Part shown: piece by piece, positions 57,807 to 64,000 of the stretch | Layout of the letters: the number at the start of each line of letters is the position of its first letter | Numbering within the stretch: position 1 is the stretch's first letter | Translations under genes and position numbers: made by a program | Source of the DNA: Capitulum mitella | Taxonomy: Eukaryota; Arthropoda; Thecostraca; Pollicipedomorpha; Pollicipedidae | Assembly: GCA_030062745.1 (NCBI GenBank) | Contig: CP099847.1 | Coordinates: 25,592,923-25,656,922 of the forward strand | Direction of reading: 5' to 3' | DNA length: 64,000 bases | The notes under the pieces: generated by a model | Databases searched by the model: none | What the model was told of the DNA's origin: nothing | Seen by the model: the letters and a program-made list of their open reading frames with translations, nothing else

Positions 57807-58078
57807 GTCAGCACCAAGCCAGCCGGCTGGCTGCCGATGCGCCGAGGCCTGCGAAGTCTGAGAGCGTCGGTTAACGTCTCGCTGATGTCGTTAGAGGTTT
57901 CTAAAGCGTGTCAAGCCTATGGGGAAGTTGGCCTCGCGCAAGTGTGTGTGGTCCCGAAACGGCGGGCAGTTAATGAGCACTAGCGGATGTTTGTCACGCT
58001 CTATTACCAGGCGAAGTATTTCCGGGGAAACAGCCCTGTGACCAATCCGAATAGGGGCAAGGCGCGTTTAAAAACGAA
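57807..58078 (+). other. Last intron, 5' part
   Basis: The whole last intron is 357 bp, and its 3' 85 nt are coding in the candidate gamma isoform. No core promoter element could be firmly identified. GTTTAAAAAC at 58066-58075 is too close to the ATG to serve as a TATA box for it. Confidence 0.45.
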
Positions 58079-58666
58079 ATGAACATTTGGCTTTTGATTC
58101 TGCCTGTTTCCGCCGTCGGATGGGCCTCCTGTGTGACCACTCTTCGTCCCGACGTGCCCTCAGGCAACGGCCGGGCGCCGCCGACCACCACCTCCAGCAC
58201 AACCACCACCACCACCACCACGCGGCGCACGACCACGCGCTCGTCGCCCACGACGCGGTGGCGGCCGAACACGCGGCGCACGACGCCGCGGAGGCATATG
58301 TTCACGACGGAGCGGCGCGTGTGGCCGACCTACCTGCCGCCGCCGAAGCAGCAGCCGTCGGTCGGGCCGCCGATGCCGCGGCCGAACCGCGCCGACCCGG
58401 GCGAGTACGTGGCCATGATCATCGGCATCATCGCCGGCATCCTGATCGTCCTCATCGTCTGCATCCTGATCGTGCTGAAGGTGCAGGGCCGCGCCGAGCG
58501 GCGCTTCAAGGCGGACGAGGGCAAGGCCTACCTGGGCCAGCGCGGCAGCTCGCCGGCGCCGCCGCTGCTCGCCGCCGGCACGACCGAGTTCGGCGCGCCG
58601 CCGCCGTTCGCGCCGCGGCCGCCGCGGCCCAAGAAGACCAAGGACGTGAAGGAGTGGTACGTGTAG
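58079..58666 (+). CDS. Nrx-1: Candidate gamma-neurexin ORF (195 aa, signal peptide plus anchor)
   Basis: ATG 58079 (G at -3) opens MNIWLLILPVSAVGWASC, a textbook-length signal peptide, preceded by an in-frame TAG at 58052. The frame runs without splicing through the acceptor of the last exon into the Thr-rich stalk, TM helix and PDZ-ligand tail. The product would be a membrane-anchored neurexin stub lacking all LNS/EGF domains, which is the definition of gamma-neurexin in nematode and mouse. Requires a promoter inside the last introns. The upstream 85 nt could instead be ordinary intron that is open by chance, but the hydrophobic start in the correct frame makes that less likely. Overlaps the constitutive last exon. 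Confidence 0.5.
   Translation: MNIWLLILPVSAVGWASCVTTLRPDVPSGNGRAPPTTTSSTTTTTTTTRRTTTRSSPTTRWRPNTRRTTPRRHMFTTERRVWPTYLPPPKQQPSVGPPMPRPNRADPGEYVAMIIGIIAGILIVLIVCILIVLKVQGRAERRFKADEGKAYLGQRGSSPAPPLLAAGTTEFGAPPPFAPRPPRPKKTKDVKEWYV
58164..58666 (+). CDS. Nrx-1: Neurexin last coding exon: stalk, TM, cytoplasmic tail, stop
   Basis: Acceptor GTGCCCTCAG, phase-1 entry, stop TAG at 58664-58666. It encodes a Thr/Arg-rich, probably O-glycosylated stalk (PPTTTSSTTTT), a Pro-rich segment, one TM helix beginning EYVAMIIGIIAGILIVLIV (about 58406-58480), a basic stop-transfer (KVQGRAERRFK), a Pro/Ala-rich cytoplasmic region and the terminal KTKDVKEWYV. The EWYV end is a class II PDZ ligand, expected to bind CASK/Mint-type scaffolds. 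The intracellular tail is about 60 residues, shorter than in fly. Confidence 0.96.
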
Positions 58667-59760
58667 GCGCGCCGGTAGTGATATTCCTCGTTGTTGGCGC
58701 GCGCGCGCGCGGTAGGCGCGCCGGCGCCGCGCCACCCGCTCTCGATGTACCCGAATCTCGTTCCGTGTTACCGTGTTCTCGCTTTTATAAGATGATTTCA
58801 TACGTGGTGTTTTGCTTTGGCCGCGGGCGGCGGCCGGCCGCGCGCCGGCGCCCTCGGCCGCCATCCAATCAAACCGTTTTGGCGGCGCGCCGTCCGCCCG
58901 GCGGCGCGCCCGCTCGTTGTGCGTGAGAGGTGGGACGTTGTGTGCGGCGGCCCGGCGCCGCCGTCTGGCTGCTGAGGTTGTCGGCGTGGGGCGCTCGCCC
59001 CGTGCCGCCCCGGTTCGAATGGTGAGGCTGCCCGCTCCGAGTCTATAGTATTCCCGTGCTTGCGAATATATCAATTCCGGGCAGGTCCATGCCCACTCGG
59101 CCCAGTATAATAATACACTCCATATCGGTGACGGCGTAGTTTATTGCGGATTGGTTCAGTGGCTGTGACAGAGACGAAGCTTTCTGCTTGGCAGATCAAA
59201 TGAAAGTGGCCGAAGAGACTGACAGAAAATTTGATTCTCAAGGCATTTGTAAACAGGAAACGTTGCTCGAACCGAAAAACCCAAACATCACATCCATATG
59301 TGATCATCGATATTGGTAGGCATCAAAGTAATTTGCAAGTCAGCCGTCTCGATGGAAGATAGCAACGACTTGCCAAAGCTGTCGTCAAGTGACATTGATT
59401 AACCCCCTTTACAGACATTTCAGGCAGCTGTACATGTCTTTTCACCTGAAGGTATATCATGCAACTGCAATATTTGTATTTGTTAGATGACCCAAGAGTG
59501 TTTTTAGTACTGTTTGGTCTTACAAACCAAAACAGGGTGCAACTGCGACATGGGAATTTTGAACTTAGATTTAGAATATTTTTAATGTTGAGTTTTTGAA
59601 CAACATCTTCACTTTACGAACCAACAACGTTTGCCTTGGGCGCTTCATTTTAAACTACTGTTTAAAATGAATTTTGTCGAGCTCAGATGTTACACGCCAT
59701 CCAGCCCTGCTGGACGTTAGGGGTCTCAGGAAAGCTCAGCCTTGCCTTGGTCTAATTAGC
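58667..59760 (+). other. Nrx-1: Neurexin 3' UTR / flank
   Basis: Starts with a GC-rich (GCGC)n-like stretch near 58697-58711 and a CpG-rich zone to about 59030, then becomes AT-rich. No AATAAA was found close to the stop codon, so the 3' end of the transcript cannot be placed. Confidence 0.4.
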
Positions 59761-59784
59761 TGCGCCGAAACGTTCCGATATCAT

Positions 59785-60105
59785 TCGTCGGCAGTATCAG
59801 CCAGCATCAGTCGACATCGGTCGAGATCTGTCGGGCCCCGGCATCAAACGACATCAGTCGGCCAAAGCGCCTAGTCTACATCCATCGATATCAGTCGGAT
59901 GTCGACGGATGTGATCACATCAGCCCACACCATCCAACATCAGCAAACACCAGTCGGTCACGACGTCAAGACATCAACCAACATCAGCGGACATCAGCCC
60001 GCATCATCCAACATCAGCAGAGATCAGTAGACCACGGCGTCGAGACATCCGCCAACACCAGCGGACATCAGCCCACATCACCCAACGTCAGCAGACACCA
60101 GTCGT
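59785..60105. repeat. ACATCAG-based minisatellite with about 73-bp higher-order unit
   Basis: A CATCAGYSGACATCAG-type core recurs. A higher-order period of 73-74 bp is visible from CAGCCC at 59921, 59995 and about 60069. Located 1.1 to 1.4 kb beyond the stop codon. Confidence 0.85.
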
Positions 60106-60618
60106 CGGTTCCGTGTTCGGCCGGGACCAAGAGTCGGCACTTCTGCCGGAGCTGGCCGCCCGGCGCCGAGCTGCAGGCCGGGTCTGCTCGGAGCAGGCGC
60201 TGAAACAGCCGACGGAAGGTCACGACCCGGTGGTGGCGCGAGCCCAGCCGGCCAGCGGCAGCCACCCCCCAGTTCTGAACACCACCATCGGGCGCCCACG
60301 GGAATACGCAGTCATTACGGCCTCTTGGGACATGTCGTGACTTGTAATGAACAGCAAAGACGGTACACAAGGTATCGTTTTTTACACAGTGGAAGCGGTG
60401 ATCACTTTCTACGCATTGGGAAGCTTTACTGTTTGATCACAACCGTTTGGAGCACGCATTCTGTCGTTTTCTTCACAAGACGACTACTCAATCAAGACCT
60501 TACTTTGCTGGAAGAACCGCCAGCATAGGAGGATACGTACCTCCGGAACAACACAGTCAACCCGGTGAGCAACACAAGTGTGGGCGATTGAGGCCACATT
60601 TGTGGCGGTTGAGCCCAC

Positions 60619-60775
60619 GTAGGCGACTGAGTTCGCCCTGTCCTACAGCGCCCTCGCGCTTAGATGTGTCGGAGACGCACGTGAACGCCGGGTTGGCGGC
60701 CAGCATGACCGTGGTCTGGGCGTCCTGTCCCGGCGGCTTGTGCGTGGCCCGCAGACACTCGAGCGGGCGCAGTGA
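60619..60775 (-). CDS. Possible minus-strand exon of an unidentified gene
   Basis: On the minus strand an acceptor (CTCGTCAG) is followed by an open frame SLRPLECLRATHKPPGQ, then DAQTTVMLAANPAFTCV and SDTSKREG, ending near TAC/gtgggc. GC-rich third positions resemble the neurexin exons, and the composition looks like an ordinary globular protein, not repeat. It could be the next exon after 61186-61322 in phase 0. I cannot name the family. Confidence 0.35.
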
Positions 60776-61185
60776 CTGACGAGGTCGGTTCTCACGCAGC
60801 TCGGCTGCAGGCTGTGAGCTGTCTCTCGCGTGGCTGCGGCGGTCAGGGCGACGGTTGGGGCAGAGGGCCAGCAGACGGCGTACGCGGGAGGTGGAGAACG
60901 ATTCGGAGGCGCAAATGGAGAGCTGGCTAGGCCAATGCACCTAGGTGGTGTCATGGTAACTGGAGAACACGAGCTGGTACGTATCACCGATGTGGGGAAT
61001 TTATCTGCTGACTCATACTTTGGAACAGACCAGCTCTCAGAAAAATTTCAAAGGTGTCCCAGGTGGCGATGTGCCCGGAAAAGTTCACCGACAATCTTCG
61101 CGAACCAAATCGAATCAGACTGTCACAAATCCCCCGGAGCCCGAGCTCAGGAGCGGCAATAGCGTGCCTCGTCCGCCGGATCGAC

Positions 61186-61322
61186 CTCCGTGAGCGCTCG
61201 GCAATCGCCGGCTAGCCGTCTGCTCAGCTCGGACGCCAACGCGATCAGGTTGGTGATGCTGCGCTGCATCGAGTTTTGGAAGCTTTGCTCGCCGTTCAGA
61301 GCAGAAAAGTTGATCCTGTTAG
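61186..61322 (-). CDS. Possible minus-strand exon, helical segment
   Basis: A minus-strand frame INFSALNGEQSFQNSMQ, RSITNLIALASELSRR and LAGDCRALTE is amphipathic and helix-like, after an acceptor ATTCTCACAG and before a weak donor GAG/gtcgat. If the donor is not used, a TGA follows at 61147-61149. Together with 60619-60775 it suggests a convergent neighbour gene. Identity unknown. Confidence 0.35.
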
Positions 61323-61399
61323 CTGTGAGAATCGGGTCGGATAATATGAGGCTCAGCGGTACTGGGAGCGGTACTGGAAGGCTGCAACTCACTGCGAGA

Positions 61400-62500
61400 C
61401 CTTCACGCAAGCTTCTGGCGATTTAACTATTGCTGTCTTACCAAATCAGGAATTAAGCAGTTCCATGTTAAAGTATTTGGCTATAGAAGACATTATAGAA
61501 GGCTAAGATTCCTCCCTGCGATGAGTCGTTCAGTTTGTCCAGGAGGAAAAAAGTGAGCGGGAACGGAGCCAGGTGCTTGACTTGAAAAGTCAACCAGAGT
61601 CCTTCCTGTCTTTTCGCAAGGCCGCCACATGACGCCTGAAAAAGAATGCAGCGGAACATTAGGTTTTCGTGAACGTTTCGTTTATACGGGTGAACGAAAT
61701 ATTCTATATATAATAGCACCACACGTAAATATTCTATGTTTTAAAGTCATGTGCACAATTAATTTGATTTGCGTGCAGACACCATGTAAACGCTACCAAG
61801 TTATGCAAATGCAAATGTAAATGCTAGTGTAAACGAGACACCTTTGCGTATAGCACCTGACCACATTTATTCACCTCAATACTTCAGAAAGATCTGAGTG
61901 AGGAAAACCAAAGAACATTTATTCTAACACGCCAACCAAGGGAACGTTTATCGCGAATAGAGTTGGCGCTGTTTACGGTTGAGAAGTTCCTCCACGATTC
62001 AGACTGATGACTTAGGAGCGCCTTACCGGCGTTATTAATGGACACGTCGGGGCGCTCCTCTGCTTTGTTTACGTCATCGGCCGAGCCTCAGACTACAGCG
62101 AGGTGAGATCCAGCCGCTTCACAACAAGACTGCCGCCGGTGGCGGGAATTCATTTGCGATTTCGTACGCTACCTGTCGAGCCTGTGACAAAACGATCTAT
62201 GTCGAAAGCGCGACATCTTGACGCTGTTTTCGCATGTAAGACATGCTTGGAACGCTCAACCGTGGCAGCCTTACAAAGATGGCCAATCACGAAATGGTCA
62301 TGTCCCACATTTACTGCGACGGCTTCTCAACGCTCCATTTCATCCCAAAATGATGTCTTCTGACTCGCCCGGGACAGCAGCATACACAGCGAAAGCTTGG
62401 CTTCAGCTGGCACTGTCATTCTCCGACTAACCGCGGCACGGCAGTCCAGGACCCAAAATTACCCTCCCTTTGTGGCATTTCAACAGTCCAAAACGGTATG
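61400..62500. other. Intergenic or intronic sequence
   Basis: AT-rich sequence with no recognisable exon or repeat. Confidence 0.5.
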
Positions 62501-62511
62501 TAAGATTACCC

Positions 62512-63272
62512 AGGGACGTAGCCAAAGCAGAGGGGCATGGGGCTCCCTGAGCCAAGAGGTCGGCACTACACATTTCGCGATTTCGCAGGAATACGGAATA
62601 GTGGTCATATGTATGCTACAAAAGCAAACATCCGTTATTCAACGTTAGACGTTTTATAGAATCGTGAAGCGATTATTTTACGGTTCGTTCATGACCGGTT
62701 TCAAACCTATCTCGGGTTCGTCGTCAGGTGGCACAGGCACGGAACAGACAGTTCACGATAAACCGAAACAGCGATTACAGATTATGAGAAAGCGTTACGG
62801 TAATAAAATATCAAAACACGTGAGCTTAACCACCTCATTACATATTTACCAGGTAATGAAATGGTTAAGCTGACGTGTTTTGGCATTTTTCTTGCCGCAG
62901 TGCTTTTGCGTAGTCTGTAACCGCCGCTTCTGTTTGTCGTGAACTGCCTGCTCCGTGCCCTTGTACCGCCTGACGACGAACTCGAGACAGGTTTGAAACC
63001 GGTCGTGAATAAGCCATAACCTGATCGCCTCACGATTGTATTAAACGTCCAACGATTCACAGCACATGAGTCCATGAACTGTTCAAACCATTGTTTTTCC
63101 TTCGTCTTACGTATGAGGTCAGTTACATAAAATTGTTGCTTTTTCCAATAAATTTTGTCATATGTTAGTGGCATATGCCCGTCTCATATGTCACTGGCGC
63201 ATGCCCACGCCTTACGCCAGAGGCATATAAGATTTGACATTATCCCCGCCCAGGGAAGTCCTGGCTACGTGT
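62512..63272. mobile_element. MITE-like element, family B, long hairpin copy
   Basis: The left end CAGGGACGTAGCCAA and the right end GGCTACGTGTCTG are inverted. Inside lies a large imperfect inverted repeat (about 62640-62860 versus 62870-63055), with paired words such as ATGACCGGTTTCAAACC / GGTTTGAAACCGGTCGTGA and AGCTTAACCA / TGGTTAAGCT. Outer parts match the short copy at 57150-57434. It is a foldback-type non-autonomous element. Minus-strand ORFs inside it are not genes. Confidence 0.65.
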
Positions 63273-63274
63273 CT

Positions 63275-63560
63275 GAGACGATCTGAGCCTGTGATGTGGC
63301 AGGTCAGGATGACAAAGAATGACCTGAACGTGGTGACGTCTTGACAGTTCAGGTTGATCTCAGATGGCTCGACCTTGTTGACGTCACGATATGCCAGGAT
63401 GGGTTTAGATGACCTGACCTCGTCAACGCTGCAGCAGGCCGGGATAACCTGAAACGACCTGACCTTGTTGTCGTCGCGGCAGACCAGGACGATCTGACCT
63501 TGTTGACGCCGCGGCAGGCCAGGATGACCTGGCCTTGTTGACGTCGCGACAGGACAGGAT
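63275..63560. repeat. Roughly 47-50-bp minisatellite (GACCTTGTTGACGTCGCGGCA)
   Basis: Five to six degenerate units containing GACCTTGTTGACG, then CGCGGCAGGCCAGGATGACC. It lies directly downstream of the minus-strand ORF stop at 63586. Confidence 0.8.
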
Positions 63561-63585
63561 GACGCGGGCGCCGCGCCTGTTCAGC

Positions 63586-63894
63586 CTACAGACCGCTGCC
63601 GCCGCTGGCGCTGGCCACCAGCGCCGAGCACCCGTCCAGCCGCGGCTCGGAGTTGGCGTCTGCCGCCGGCCGGAGACGCAGCGCCAGCGCCGCAGCGCCC
63701 AGCGCCACCAGCACACCTAGCGGCCAATCGGTGAGCAGCGGCAGCGCCAGCACCGCCGGCAAGGGCGGATGGCGGCGGCGGCGGCGGGTCGACTGACGGT
63801 CGCCGGGGCGGAGCCGACCGGCGCCTGACGCACGAGTCGAGAAGAGGAGGGCAACGCGCCGCCGGAGGATACTGTCCTGGGTTGTCGGAACCAT
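63586..63894 (-). CDS. Possible minus-strand terminal exon with a hydrophobic segment
   Basis: A 102-codon minus-strand frame ends at TAG. Its C-terminal half contains PLPAVLALPLLTDWPLG, VLVALGAAALALRLRP and a short polar end, resembling one or two membrane segments with GC-rich third positions. The N-terminal half is Arg-rich and less convincing. A splice acceptor (GACCGTCAG, near 63795) would trim it. Could be coincidental in GC-rich DNA. Confidence 0.22.
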   Translation of the reverse strand: MVPTTQDSILRRRVALLFSTRASGAGRLRPGDRQSTRRRRRHPPLPAVLALPLLTDWPLGVLVALGAAALALRLRPAADANSEPRLDGCSALVASASGGSGL

Positions 63895-64000
63895 GAATGA
63901 CGATTGTCCCGGAGTTGTCTACGGCTATGTTCTCCTCGGGAGTCGTGCTGCCAAACATGAGCATCTCAACTGATCGACGACAAGAGCGGTGCCAACCCGC

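Larger units (their letters stand above)
8915..58666 (+). other. Nrx-1: Neurexin gene locus (alpha form, 5' end missing)
   Basis: This is the overall gene span from the first exon in the window to the stop codon. Neurexin is a presynaptic type I membrane adhesion protein that binds neuroligins and other postsynaptic partners through its LNS (laminin-G-like) domains and recruits PDZ scaffolds through its C-terminus. About 21 constitutive exons were chained by splice-site position, phase and homology. The order is LNS2-LNS3-EGF2-LNS4-LNS5-EGF3-LNS6-stalk-TM-tail, the family's standard order minus the N-terminal LNS1-EGF1 part. Summed exon length is about 3.84 kb. Stalk motifs (DDLIYSGAGSGC, CDDEDC) and the KDVKEWYV tail point to an arthropod Nrx-1 rather than Nrx-IV/Caspr, which lacks this tail. 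The identification is very secure. Exon ends are inferred without transcript data. Confidence 0.95.

Noticed and set aside
58087-59074. Long alternative-frame ORFs (279 codons +, 304 codons -) over the last exon
   Set aside because: Shadows of the GC-rich neurexin tail exon; His/Ala/Arg-biased with no independent evidence.
62782-63174. 130-codon minus-strand ORF
   Set aside because: It lies inside the foldback mobile element, and a similar peptide is encoded by its inverted arm.

Overview
The window is eukaryotic, intron-rich genomic DNA and is dominated by one gene on the + strand: the 3' two-thirds of an alpha-neurexin locus (arthropod Nrx-1 type). It was identified by reading translated exons bounded by AG/GT splice sites and checking that splice phases join. 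In order they encode LNS2, LNS3, EGF2, LNS4, LNS5, EGF3, LNS6, an acidic/Thr-rich stalk, one transmembrane helix and a short cytoplasmic tail ending in KEWYV, a class II PDZ ligand. The KDVKEWYV tail and the stalk motifs DDLIYSGAGSGC and CDDEDC match what I remember of fly Nrx-1 and not vertebrate neurexins (KDKEYYV). The host is therefore most likely an arthropod. GC-rich codon third positions, long introns and abundant (GA)n and minisatellite DNA would fit a crustacean, but the exact group is inference.

Layout. 1-8914: intron upstream of LNS2; the exons for signal peptide, LNS1 and EGF1 are outside the window. 8915-23305: LNS2 exons. 31600-35884: LNS3. 39148-39294: EGF2. 39638-47191: LNS4 and LNS5, including one unusually large 609-nt exon. 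49352-49471: EGF3. 52027-55698: LNS6. 56325-58666: stalk, membrane anchor, tail and stop codon. 58667-64000: 3' flank with repeats, mobile-element relics and weak hints of a convergent minus-strand gene. The exons seen give about 3.84 kb of coding sequence (about 1,280 residues). All junctions are phase-compatible except one, between the exons at 14216-14304 and 17027-17099, which looks like a one-base assembly error or polymorphism.

Most interesting points. (1) A candidate beta-neurexin first exon (51078-51153) has a signal-peptide-like ORF and a phase-matched donor, in the same intron where vertebrate beta promoters lie. (2) A candidate gamma-neurexin start (ATG 58079) has a signal peptide that runs directly in frame into the membrane-anchor exon. 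(3) A phase-0 30-nt microexon sits exactly at canonical splice site 2. (4) A recurrent pattern was seen in which tandem repeats (units 23 to 65 bp) are built from the gene's own exon-intron boundaries, at about nine splice sites. This lays out arrays of decoy or alternative splice sites.

Mobile DNA includes two copies of a roughly 1.2-kb TTAA-flanked piggyBac-like non-autonomous element, a second inverted-repeat family and a 411-bp TIR element. No rRNA, tRNA, CRISPR or prokaryotic features were found.
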